The notes beneath the pieces were generated by a model, which was given only the letters and a program-made list of their open reading frames with translations, ran no database searches and was not told where the DNA came from. From positions 62,001 to 126,000 of the forward strand of contig JAODTK010001821.1 in NCBI GenBank assembly GCA_026419785.1: a DNA stretch of 64,000 nt. Direction: 5' to 3'. Shown piece by piece: positions 47,301 to 59,900 of the stretch (position 1 is its first letter; the number at the start of each line of letters is the position of its first letter). Source of the DNA: Sclerodactyla briareus (taxonomy: Eukaryota > Echinodermata > Holothuroidea > Dendrochirotida > Sclerodactylidae). A program made the position numbers and the translations under genes.

Positions 47301-47304
47301 CGGT

Positions 47305-48115
47305 GACAGCCCGATGTTCAAAGGGTTTTTTATTCATAGGTCCGTTTGTCATAAGGCTTTTATTCTAAGGCCGTTATATCATGGCGAAAAGGTTTTTATT
47401 CATAATTCCGATATTCCATAATCCACAGAAGTCCGATATTCATAATATGAAAACGGTCCGTTATGCATAATATGAAAAGGTCATTATTCATAATATGGAA
47501 AAAATTTCCGTTATTCATAATAGTCAAAAGGGTCCGTTATTCATAATGAGAGAAAAGGTCCGTTTTCATAATGGAAAAAAGGGTCCGATATTCATAAAAG
47601 AAAAAAGGTCCGTTTATCATAATAGGGGAAGGGTGCCTATATTCATAATAGGGAACTGGTCCGTTTTATTCATAATAGGAAAACATACCCCGGTGTGGAT
47701 CTGCCAGGGATCGCACCTGACAAAAAGGTGCAGTAGCAGTTTCAGGGTAGCATTCCTCGTACGGACGTCGCATAGGTAAAATCATCTGCTTGGCAAGTAT
47801 TCATTGAAAAGAAACACATTAATAACGGACCTTTTTCGCGATTCTGAATAACGGACCTCTTTTGATTTAGGAATAACGGACCCTTTCCACCATTACGAAT
47901 AACGGGGCCTTTCTGCGATCTGACAAGGGACCTCTTTGCTTTCATGAATAAGGGCTTTTTGGTCATATGAATATCGGACCTTATGAACAAAGACCCATTT
48001 TTTATTATGAATATGGACCTTTTTGGTATTATGAAATAAAAGACCATTTTCTAAAAATTTGCACGTTATGAAAACGGGCCTTTGAAATAAAAGGCCTTAT
48101 GAACATCGGGCGGGG
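47305..48115. mobile_element. Foldback-type element with tandem-unit inverted arms
   Basis: Left arm (about 47,320-47,690) is made of ~25-bp units 'ggtccgttattcataatatg' plus A/G-rich filler. Right arm (about 47,818-48,110) is made of the inverse, 'gaataacggacctttttt'. The outer edges match as inverted ends: gcccgatgttca at the left and its inverse tgaacatcgggc at the right. A ~130-bp unique centre separates the arms. Long inverted repeats built of short tandem units are the hallmark of foldback elements. No coding capacity. Confidence 0.85.
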
Positions 48116-49925
48116 TCCCCATCAAGTCAACGATATTACCCTGCCGGACTTTCACAAAAAAGGGGGCTGGACACGTTATAAAATGGTTATATCTGCCAGA
48201 GATGTTGACTTGAGGCAATTGACTCGGAATCGAGTCACTATTTTCGTGACTGGTGACTGAATTGAATTTCGCAGGACTCGAGACTTGACTGAAACTCACG
48301 ATTAACTGACCTTGTAGCCAATGCGAGTCAGGAGCCCGATTTGGCTTTTTGATTTTTAGAGATTTCCGTGTCAGAATGATCAAACAAAATTATAATTTGG
48401 CCAATTAAAAATCACGACATCGGGCTCCGGCCCTACAGAATCGATCCCCGACGTACAAGTGAACGATTGCCAGCCATAGACAACACCAAAATCGGCTACC
48501 GGAATTTTGGTTCCCAGTTCCTTTGCACCGTGGAACAGTCTACGGCCATATTGATATATAAAGCATGCAGCAGGAACAGACTGCAGATTGTCAATATGAC
48601 ACTGCGCTGATACCCGAGTGTCGTTGATATCGGACCATACCTCACGTACCGGGATGGTGCGACTGTGCCTTGAAATGAGTTTGACTGTACATGACATTCA
48701 TGTAGTGTGTGGCTGCTCGATCATTAATCGAGAGCTGCACAGTGAACGCATATGTTTATCTGTAACGTTGGGGCATCCAATCTTCAGGGATTCACAAAAT
48801 TGTTTTGGTGGTAATGTTCGAGGGCGATTTAGTACTCATTCAGAGTAGTTAAGTAAAAGGAATGAAGCATATTCTTTCATATTCCTGACGTTAGCCAAGG
48901 GTGGCGATCAGGGGGGGACGGCTTTCCCCAACAAACATTTTGGTTGAGGGGACGCAGGCACTTTGCCCCCCCCCCAATATTTTGAGTCGACTACTGTTCG
49001 CCGACACTGTATCCGACAATCCATCAGCAACGTGTTTAAACACAAATACATAAGCGACCTAAATGATCAAGTGGAGTGATTCTGTGCTTATATCCGATTT
49101 GTTTTGTGCGATTCGCGCGCGCATTACGGTACTGTTAAGACATTGATGTGCCTTGTGCAGGAATGGTGTTCCTTAACCAAAAAAATGCCTGAAATTTACT
49201 CGGGGTGTTTAATTATCAATAAAAAGCAGGGTTCTCTTCAATCCATATCGTTTTTGCATAACATTGCGCGGCGATCTGTGAGATTTTTCAAATTTATCAT
49301 TGGCGTGCGACACACTCGTTGAAAAGTGGGTGCCCGGTCACATACTTCACTAGCAAAGGACATGATTCCAATCAGGTGAGGATTAAGGTTTAAATCCAAT
49401 CCAAAGATGCCTGACGTTATGATGGGATGTCCAAAAGTGAAGAAAGCCAAAATTGTCAGTGTTCGGGCGCAGCTGCGGCGTTACTTCTGTGTGTATACCA
49501 TTGGCCACCTGTCTAGTCCATGATTGGAAAAGTGTCCTCCCATTCGCACGTGGTCCGCAAAATAGGATTAAAAATGGGGCCGAATCTTTGATTTAAAATT
49601 ACGGCAGGCAATCGAGTGAAAGGTAAGAGGGTTTCAGGGCACATGTCGTTGGTCAAATGGATTTTGCAAAATCTCGCGCTTCGCCCAAATACTTGGTTGT
49701 TGCCATTGCCCATTTCCTTTGTTCCTTTCATGACCTCACTTAACCTCACTTTGCATGGTATTTTAGAATGTCACAGTACCCTAAGGTCCCTAAGCGAGAA
49801 CGTTTTGGAAGAACCTTTCCTGAAATAACATTTTTTTAAATCATTTAGGAAAATTGTGCTTATGTCCCATATGGCACGGAAGTGCTGTTTGCTGTAATCT
49901 AGGGGGTATGTCAAAGTAAAAGTTC

Positions 49926-49972
49926 ATTGGACGCTACGCGCAACCTGTGGTTGCGCTCCGATTAGATATTAG
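49926..49972. repeat. GCGCTCCG hairpin block, second copy
   Basis: 'ggacgctacgcgcaacctgt' then 'ggttgcgctccgattagata', preceded by 'tgtaatctagggggt'. Matches the blocks at 20,262 and 55,150. Confidence 0.55.
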
Positions 49973-52729
49973 AGTTTTGTCTTCGATGCAAAATGTATCT
50001 TACCATTGTAGTATGTAAAGAGGTGTAATTCCTGTATAAACAGTGCACATGATTAAATATTCAGGAATTCCAGCTTCTGTTGTATTTTGGTTCTAACATA
50101 TTTCAGTCTAAAGCCCCGAAGTCTTACTGGGACCATCACTTTCCTGTCCGGCTCATAAATAATCCATTCGTCCTCTTCCCATTTTCGCGAAACAGCTAGA
50201 TAGGTGGGTTAGTTTTGATAATGTATAAACCACTTTAAAGCCCGGAGCTCAATTCATGGTGCACCATAACTAATTTATTGGCCATTTTGCTAAGATCTCT
50301 GTAGATAGTTACAGTACAAGACATTTTTGGGTGGAATGGCTATTCATCACTTGACAGTTGACATGCCCACATTGCCATACGAGTGTTATACTTCATGAAG
50401 CCACTCCTTGTTGCAGAGTCACGGTTCATTAAGCCACTGACATCTGTTGGTTTCAGAGTTCTCTTTTACAGATTATTCACCCAATGTCATACCCATGATA
50501 CAGTTATAGGCCTTTCAGGCTTTTGAACTCGGCTCTCTCTTTCAATTTTCAATGATACCTTGTTGTCATTCTGCTTAAAAGACAGTACACCCGGACTTGT
50601 TGGATATTTGCAGATCACATCTTTCCTCATAGTTGTCTCTTGATCATTACATTAAATATTGTGACTGAATCTTTGGTTTGTTTACCATGTTGCAACATTG
50701 TTGTTGTTCTATGAATATTTGAAGGGCGTTGCTATTGTGGGGGATTTCCGCACATTATTGCACTCAAGGGTGAATAGAGGGGGTCAGGGGGGTAAATGTG
50801 CCGGATCATTATTTGTGAATGTTGATGGACATCAGATTAGAGGGAATGTATGCATTCCATCCGTGTGAAATTGGTGGTTATTGGTTATGATCCGTGATGT
50901 GATGAATGAAAGATGGGAGAATCCAGGCATGAATGGTACTAATGTCTATGACTCACTGAATCCTGAGCTATGGGGTACTACACCCAAAGTGGTCCTGGTG
51001 GCACGACTGACCATACGAAGGCTCTTTGAAAGACATTGTGATGTCCGTTTCTTGATTTAGTCTGCCCCATATTCACATATTCAGTTTCGTCCTCAGTGTA
51101 AACCGGGCCTCAATACATGAATCCTTTGTCTGAATATGAATGAGGACAAAGTAGGCGGGACGGTCGCACTCCAATGGTCCATGCATGTCGATACATTAAT
51201 GGGGGACCTTGCCTTGTCACCTTCTCTGATAATTGCTGACAAAGGATGGGCTGAAAGCGGGAAGCCCCCCCCCCCCCCTCTCGGATTCATGCAGTCACTG
51301 CACGTGTTTCCCCTAGGGGCTATTACTTGCAGTGCGATGAGGGGCATGTTTAACAGGGATACCTGGGGGTATTGTTTGAATGTGAGCAGTATTTCTCCTG
51401 CTGCTCCAGGGGGGGGGGGGGGGTTAGTGCTCAGAGCCTGGAATCACTCATGTCCTATTAAAGATGGCGGACAACACCTGCTTCGATGACATTGAGCCTG
51501 TCTCCTAAGCTTACCAGTCTTCCGTTTCTTCCCTCTATTGCGATCAGAAAAATAATTCAGGCAGGACTTTAGTGTATTCATGAGTGACCACTCTAAACAG
51601 AAAATACCGTGGTGGGTGATTCATATATTAACGCCATGACCAGAATAAAACATAAAAATTTGAAAAATAGAACCATGGAGATGAATAAACCCAAATACAA
51701 GGAATTTGGAATTGTAGGCTGCGTTATGTATAATTGAATTGTGGCTTGCCATATTTATTTTAAAAAAAATAGAGGTGGATAGACTGAGGCAACCCTCGTG
51801 TGTCTAGAGCACACTACTATTTTTGCATGCTTGGCTCGCTGCGTATTTTTATAATTATAGATGTAATTTACAAGTTCATTATGTAGGTCCATTGAGTATC
51901 TGTGTAGTTAGGTAAGAAAACGGTCCCGGGAATGATAACCTACAACCAACAAAAAAATCTACTTTTCAGTCTGCCCGGTGGGTGGTATATATGTTTATGG
52001 CAGGACTTTCAAAAAATTCGACTTGTGAACTTCCTCCCCACCTCTCCAGTTACAGGTGAAACATCATGACGTGTTAGGTCCACATTTCATTTGGAGGAAG
52101 ATCCGAACCAAAAATGTTTTGTGATTCTGCTTGCCACGTGGATTACTTTCTTACATACGTAAATGCATGTGGCGATTCAGTTTGCGTGTACATCGCAGCT
52201 TTAGCATACCGTAACCATGACTGGTGCTAAATATCAGAGGTCTAGGCTACTATTTACCATGATAAGGGCAAAGGAAATCGATTCAGTAATCTGACAGGTC
52301 GGAAAGTGTTTGAAAAATGTTACGCAGGCGAAGCAAATGCACCCACCCTTACTAATTGATTCACAGAGGAATTACACCCCTGCAGTAACTTCCCCATTGA
52401 TCGATTACAGACAATTTAGTGGAGTAGAGTAACACTACCAGTTACGATATCAAATATGAAAACACACAACATACACGGGCACACTAGGTGAAATGAAAGC
52501 TAGGCATTGATCTTCCCATCAGATTCATAATTCGACGGATTTGGTTATTTTCAGGTTTTGTTATGGTTCCGTGTTATATAATCAGTATAAACAGAATAAG
52601 CGTTGTGATATACACATTCACATATTTGATTTGTTTCCATGCATGTTGATTGTAAGTAGATAGTAAAACTTTTCGCTCGCATATGTTATCTCGTTAATGG
52701 TTATGTTAGAATCAGGCCTTGCCTTTTGA

Positions 52730-52800
52730 GGCGTGCGAGTGCAATCGCACGCCATCGCACGCCAAAAATTCCAGCGAGGGGTGCGAATAATCGCACGCCC
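52730..52800. repeat. TCGCACGCC palindromic cluster
   Basis: GGCGTGCGA (52,730-52,738) pairs with TCGCACGCC (52,745-52,753). The latter is repeated at 52,755-52,763 and 52,791-52,799. CpG-rich against an AT-rich background. Confidence 0.6.
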
Positions 52801-54349
52801 AAAAGACGGGTTGCTAATAGCCGCGACAATACTCTTTATTTAATACAAAAATAATTCCACAAAGAAGACAAAAAAATTCTAGTGACATCGCTCAGCAACG
52901 ATACTATTACTGAAGTTACTCAGTATTCAGATCCTTCTTCAAAAATGAACTTGGAGTATCGAAAACATTGTCGAGTCTGCAGCGAGTCGACGTCGCGGTT
53001 CTTTATGAAACTAATGTATAAAGACGCAGCATAGCTAGCAATACGGTTACGTGCCTACCGGTGCAGTTACGACTGTCACAACATGTGCTGGAGATTTTAG
53101 AACGCTGGCACGATCGCGCTCCTAAAATTAGCCCCAGGAGATAATAGTGGCCCTCCGAAAATCCATCCGCAACGCAGTCACGATTCCTAAATTTTAGAAG
53201 GAGAGCAAAATCAGCGCTTCTAACATTCTTCCATACGTACCTATGTATTTACGCCTGTCGCCGCACACATGCAACAGTACAAACAGATCGATAGTGCAAT
53301 GACCAGTTAAGCCCAAAACGTAACTGTGATTATTTTAGCAAGAAAACGGAAGCAAGGGGACAATTAAAATGAGCCGTATTAAAAACAACAAAATCAATGC
53401 TAAACCCTTATGTATAATTATTTTTCCATCAATTTCCCACTAATCACGTTCATTCATCCATAGAATTGTGGCCACGCGAATTATATTGCGTATCCGGATC
53501 GACGAAGTGGACCACATCGTCCGAGTCCGCCATAGGGGAGCGCGGCGAGTGCACTGTACATGGTCAGTGGGAAGCGGGACCCCGTGTTCCAAAGAAGGAA
53601 TATGTTGATAGGTCTGAACGTTAGTGCACAGCATGGGGCGAGTGAGCTATAGGGACCAGAGCGCAGTGTTTAGTATTACGCTACGATAAAGCTGCGATGT
53701 CCGGAGCGATGGCTGGGATATTCACAAAATAAGACACACTGACTATAACTTCATGACAGTTATTCAGAGGTGATTTTTCATGCACGCAAGATTTTCGTTC
53801 ATCGCGGGGCGAATGATGGCAGATAATGAGAAATTTACACACTAGGTTCAAGGTCTGTGCCGTCATCCGCTCCGTAGTGCCGCGGGGGCGTGCCAGATTT
53901 TTTTTTTTCCTTTTAGAAGACTTGTTGCTGCGGCCATTTAACGAGTGTTTCGAGTTGACTCGGTTAGTCTGTTATCGTAGATTACGTTATATAACGAGTC
54001 TTCTACCAGTTTTTTTCGACGGTCAACCGAGGAGGAAAGATAACGCGCCAGCTTTACTAAAAATCACGGATAAATAGTTGTCGACGGTAGTTCTGTTCAT
54101 TAGTATCCCGCGGAACTGGAAGTTGTCAGGGATATTAGTTTTGGGTGTTAGCCGCCGCAGTCCAGGCTCCGTAGCCGTTGCCGGAATTCTCCTCTCGTGG
54201 AGAAAACCTATTAGGTGGATAGCGCAAGGTAACATGTTGTAACCGCTTCTTTAACGCTTTATCCGATTGGATCTGAAACGCTTGGTAACATGTGCTGCCT
54301 GCCTGGTGAAAATCTCGAGGGTGAGTTAGAAGAGTGGGCATCACTGCAA

Positions 54350-54720
54350 AGCTGCCCCGGGGCCACTAATTTGCATAATTTCCGACAAAATTTCCAAGTT
54401 AGTGGGATTCGAACGAACTTGGTGGGTAGGGACTAAATGATCCCGGAAAATGTGGAGTCATTCCAACAGGTCATCGGGGCCAAATTTGCAAAATTAATTT
54501 ATGCTATTTTCCAAACTTAGTCAGATTTGAACGAAACTTTGCTGGGACTACAGTTGATCCCAAAAAATGTGAGGTCATTTTTCAGGCCATTCAGGGTCAA
54601 CTTTGCATAAGTTATGTGGACTTTCTTGTCACTTACATGGCTATACACAAAAACTTGGGTGGATGAAGGCGATCTTGCTTTCTGACCAAAATTGCGGTCT
54701 TCATGGGGTGTTTGATAAAT
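54350..54720 (+). repeat. Dispersed repeat family A relative
   Basis: 'cactaatttgcataatttcc', 'gaacgaacttggtgggtagg' and 'aatgtggagtcatt' blocks repeat about every 100 bp. Upstream (54,150-54,340) is a CGCCGC-containing lead resembling the one at 60,915-61,060. Confidence 0.65.
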
Positions 54721-56849
54721 AGATAGCTAAGCTACTTCTTCCCAATGATTCTCAAAAGCTGGCATATACACGTGGCGGTTTCCGGTTTTACACATGTTCT
54801 ATTGTAAAGTTTTGTCGCAAGCAAATAGACAACAATAAAAGACATCCAACAATGAAGGGAATCGCAATAGAGGAATTGAACTCGCGAAAGGTACGTCGGC
54901 ACCAAATCACCGCCAACGACATGTCACATCCTGATTGCTGAATGCACTCAGGACAATCATACCTTTTCAAATTCTTGCGTAGAGTTAGGACAAAACATGC
55001 ACTCACAGTTGATTAGCTTTGCATTTTTTGGAAAAAATAAACCATGTTATTTTTGATACACTCCAAAATGACAACGCTCACGGTCATTATAAGACCTGGG
55101 AAGGCAGTTTCCCCTGCAATCTAGGGGGTCGAGAAAGGCCAAACTTTTCACCATTCTACGCGGCAACCGATGGTGCCGCTCCGCTTCGATATTGTCCTCC
55201 AAAACAGCACCTAACGTTTTTTAAGGAGTGTGTTTATAGCACACCTGCACAAATCTAAAAGCAAGGCTGAGAATGATGTATTCTGGCGTATCATTTTGGT
55301 TGTTTTTTGTACGATCGTTGAAAGTCCTTTGTCGAGTCTGAGTCCTTGAACTTTGAGTCCTCCACCACTGGTACAAAACGCTAATTCTACAGAAGGTTTA
55401 CCAAAGATTTGGTGGCATTTACGGCTTGCTTCAGTTTTATTGCTAAAATAATCATAGTTACTGTATGCGGCTTACTGGTAATTGCTCTAGTACTGTGTGT
55501 GCGTATGTATATGAAAGAATAGAAATAAGTTGTACATATAGTTTCAATTTTTCTCATTTCGTTGATTTTTCCCGTGGGGGGAAAAAAAATGGGATAGGAA
55601 ACCGATGTTTCGCGGCGGCGCCGCGCGCCAGTTATTTCGGTACACCGCATCAGCCTGTTCCTGGTCAGTACTAGGACGGGTGATCTCACTTTTCCTCCAC
55701 TGTACACGTTAACATGCATTATAGCATGGGTAATACCTTTTGTTCACTGTACCCTATCTTAGGTGCGTTTGATACCTCTAGTCGCACAAGGCCCCCTCTA
55801 CCCCCCTCCTCCACTTGAATCTGGTGCCCCTGGACTTCTTAAACCAGTTATTATTATCCATCCTCTCAATTTAACCCTGTACACAAATTGCATATTTTCA
55901 TCTGGACCCAAAATAATCATGATACATTACAACGGTGAAATTATCGCCAGAAGTCAATGAAGAAGTTCTTGCTAAATGCCCTTGGTTGTCTTTCAGAACC
56001 ATTTGATTAAGCCACATAGATCATCAAATAACATTCAAGCAAAAATAATAAGTTGAAAGAAATTATTGAAAGCATGATTCAAAGGAAGCCAAAAGGCTTT
56101 CATTGACCGTCAAGGAATCCTTGACCTCAGATGGCATTTGCCCTGGCCCCACATCTTTTACTGGATGGGGTCGAGTTATGTTTCCCAGAAATGTCCATCG
56201 TCAACACCATAAGAGAGCCACACACCCAGTTTCAGCTCAATGGTCGACCATTCTGCCCCCAAACAATAGGGCTCATGTATTCATTAGGATGAGCTTCATC
56301 CAGTTTGCAAACAACATTCCTTCACACATTCCTCTGACTTGCCATCTGAGCTTAATTTACTTAGAAGTTAGCCGGAGAGGATGCTGAGGTAGGCCACTAC
56401 ATTGAAATGAGAACATATGGTATGTTATGCTGTTGAAAGAAAAAAAACTGTCCATCTTTGAGACTGGTAATGACTGGAATTTTGCTCCTAGTATGCAATT
56501 CACATCATATAGTGCAGCTGCGATAGCCTGTAGCTACTAGCTACACCTAGCTCTTATACAATGGCATAACCGTACGTGGGACGATTTGCACCACCTCCTC
56601 TCAGGGGGAAACTGGCAGCGTGTGCGGTAATCAGAATGGAGTAGTGACAGCACTGGTATGAATAAAATAGTTGAAGGCAATGTCGGGTATTGAACAAATA
56701 AATGCATGAAACAGCATACTGCGTGATGCATGAAAATCCGCCGACAGCCACTCGTACTTGTTCCGTCGAATGATGCTTCTTGACCATCGAGTCCCTGCTC
56801 GAGTTCTGGCAAAAAAAAAAGGCACAAGCAAGCAGGTGACGGAGCCATG
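54721..56849. other. Intergenic between FANCD2 and AASS
   Basis: It contains a GCGCTCCG block copy (55,150-55,195) and an isolated GACTCG-type element end (about 55,328-55,375, gagtcctccaccactggt). The 3' end of AASS and its untranslated region should lie near the right edge, but I saw no clear polyadenylation signal. Confidence 0.45.
55150..55195. repeat. GCGCTCCG hairpin block, third copy
   Basis: 'attctacgcggcaaccgatg' then 'gtgccgctccgcttcgatat', preceded by 'tgcaatctagggggt' as at 49,895. Confidence 0.55.
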
Positions 56850-56981
56850 CTCTGGCTTCTAGGCCTCGAACCAAAGGACGTCTTGTCAAGGCCCTGATGT
56901 CCTCAGCCTTGAGACGGAGCAACATCGGCCGGTAGATCGCCTTGGAAAAAGGAATGACCACACCCTTCTCGTGTATTGCAT
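56850..56981 (-). CDS. AASS: AASS last coding exon
   Basis: Acceptor cttgcag on the minus strand at 56,982-56,984. Joined to the previous exon it reads LLDDAIHEKGVVIPFSKAIY then RPMLLRLKAED, matching human [20 protein letters not shown] then [11 protein letters not shown] close to the natural C-terminus. The frame stays open to 56,554, far past the expected end, while a TGA in another frame lies about five codons after RLKAE. An indel probably hides the true stop, so the left limit given is approximate. Confidence 0.87.
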
Positions 56982-59900
56982 CTGCAAGGGAAATGGATGA
57001 TAGTAAGATGTTGGTGGCCAGTCTCGTATGTGGTACAACTATATCATTGCTGGCTATCTTTCACCATGTGTGTGCTTACTGGCACTGGCTATTCTTGAGG
57101 ATATCATATTTTGAAGCTGCATAGGGAATGAAAATGTGACAAACTTGAAAGGAAATTCAGCCGAAAATATTTAAATATCATATAATTGTGCATTAAAAAT
57201 CATTGCCAATCAAACTTTGTTTCCTGTTAATAAGCATGTTCTGTTTAAAGTTATGAATTTTCAAAGATTAACAAATACTCACTGCTAATTTGGCAATTTT
57301 GCAAATTGGCAACTTGATGACGGGACAATCTACCAATTTGAGAGGAAATGTTAAGAAATATGTCTTTTCCTTTATGATTGGTAGATATGACGTCACATAA
57401 AGGTTGCCAGTTTGCCGAAATCAGCAAATTATATGAAATTTAAGGAAGGCATATCTTCCCAACCGAACATGCTCTGAACCTGGAACAAAGTGAAAATAAA
57501 ATATTGAATGATTTTTATTCTCTTCACATAAGAAGAGTATATTTGCGCTGGAATCCTTCGAAGACCTGCTGAGGGCTATGATGCCGTTGGAGTGAAATAC
57601 GCTATAAATTGGCTCCAAAATCAATTGGTCAGTAGAAAATACAACTCTTGCCATCATTGTTTCGTCCGGTGGGTGTCGGCTTTGCAAGATAAAATTCAAA
57701 TTCATCATAATACCCGGTTCCTCTACAGTAAGCATACTTCACATCAAAAAACTGTACCGAAGTACTTCACAGCTATGACCCCTGACCCTTCGTGGACCTG
57801 TCACCACACCACCACACACTACAGTTATGCATGCCCACACCCCTCTCCTTTCTGTTCAGTGCATACTGCAGGGAACTCCCCAAGGGGAACAGCTATAAGC
57901 TGAATCAGACACAAAACTTAACTGGGCAGACCTGAAGTGCATAAAGGCTACAACACTAGTACGGCATCCTGAACAGACTAATCGTAGTGTTTTAATTGAT
58001 CAACACAGCCAAAAAATTGTGTGAACAATAAAACAGGAGCAGAATTGAACAAGGATCAATTGATATCCCTCCTGAATATGAATGAAGTCAACCTCATTCA
58101 CATAATAGGTGTCGTTCTTTCAGATTCAAGCTGATAGTTCTGCTACATTTTCAGGACTATAGTTTCAGGACTAGGAAATTGTCAATAGCCTCTTACCAGG
58201 GAGCAGTATACTGAGGCTTAATAAAAGTGCACAAATGTTTCTGACCAACTTGAGTTGAAATCAGACAATCAACAGAGGATCAAAAGTTAAGCCCTGATCA
58301 CATTGAATGGGTGTTCTATAGCTAAAAACCAGCTATGCTGGTTGAGCATTTGTGATGCCCATGTCATTCATCTACCTATCTATCCCCATCCAGTCTGTAA
58401 ACTTTTTTGAGCCACCGAATGTTTGAGCTTTGATGGATCTTGAACAAACTTGCTCACAATGGTTCATTGCTGGATGGGTATAATTGACTGCTGAAGGTCA
58501 AGGTCAAATGTCAATGAAGGGGCGCAATGAGCCATTATGTGGAAAACTGCAAAACGCTACTACTGCAGATCAGGTTAGATGGTCATGATACATGACCAGT
58601 GTAATCATTGACTAGTGCTACCTATGGGTCCCACAGTAATTGGCGTAGTGAAGCCAATTCTGTTCAAATTGTAGAATAACATATGCAAACCGCATGTTTT
58701 TGCCCTTAAATACTCATGACTGATGGACATTGACCAAAGTTGAACTTAATATTCATTGGATGCTTGCTGATTTTGACCTCCCAGAGGTCATTGATGATTC
58801 TGCAAATTGTAGTTTCACTCAAGTATCTCACACTGAACTGCTGCAAAATGCTGATGCAGGTCAGCTACTCTTGTTGGACTGTATTATGACAACCAAATAT
58901 CTGCTACACCATTACAATCTACCATGTGGAGACAGCGCTATACAGAATCAACATACATACGATATTCACTATTTCAGCTCTGAACACTTGAACCGATTTA
59001 ATAACAAATGACCCAGTATAACTTAAACCAATGCACTAACACATCATACTGGTTCACTTCATATTGAATATTTGCTGGTCTGAGCTACTGAAACATTGAT
59101 CATATTTTTGTAATTCTTTTCTGCTCTGATTAACTTTATTAGAGCAATGCGTATCATGTCATAGATCCCTGAAAAAATGTTCTGATGAACATTTAGCCTA
59201 ACTAACTCTTCACATTTGCGCAGTGAACTCTACAATATCACACTTCTATATTTGCATCAAAAAGGGGAGAAAATGCAATGAATAAGATAGTACTGTAGCT
59301 TACCATCGAGTAGCATCCGAGTAGCGATGGCTGTGGGGTACCCCACCGACTTGGCCATGGCTGAAAGACCGAAGGGTCCCCGGAGAGGTTCAACTGATCT
59401 CCTCCATACCAGTGGTCTTGTCTTTCCACTCGATACCGATCTGGTGCCTCATGATGACGAGGTCCCGCTCCTCATCACCTACAAAACAAACAAAACCAAA
59501 CAACCAACCATTACATTTGCTGTTATGCTTTTCGACAGGCATTGAATAGGATTCCTCAAATGCTGAATGATGCGATGGCAATAGAATGGTTGAAAATCTA
59601 GCCATGTGGTTAAACCAACTTTGCCTGTGGCGTTCTTACCAGTTACAGGCACTGGTTGTTTCCCCCAACCCTGCAAAGCACTTCACAGAAAGCCAATATG
59701 TGTGGCAATTTCTTTTGCCCCAATGCGGAAATGTACTTGGAACCTCCTGTCTGTCCACTTTGAAAAAAGGGTGAAAATGCCAAGATGCTCAGAAGTGCTT
59801 TTTGGAATACATAAGGGCAGACCAAATGAACACCAAAAAACAACAGCAAGTGAAGCTGACAGGAGAGGCTGCATCGGAGTGTACATCACGAATATGTGTA

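Larger units (their letters stand above)
48116..54349. other. Intergenic, no gene recognised
   Basis: Largely unique, with a GACTCG-like fragment at about 48,220-48,300, a GCGCTCCG block at 49,926-49,972, homopolymer C and G tracts at 51,266-51,278 and 51,408-51,423, and a TCGCACGCC cluster at 52,730-52,800. Open frames up to 117 codons show no recognisable domain. Confidence 0.5.
56982..59303. other. AASS intron with MITE and family D copies
   Basis: Contains MITE copy 2 (57,280-57,432) and a family D repeat (58,318-58,560). The open frame at 58,730-59,011 lacks splice support and recognisable similarity. Confidence 0.5.
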
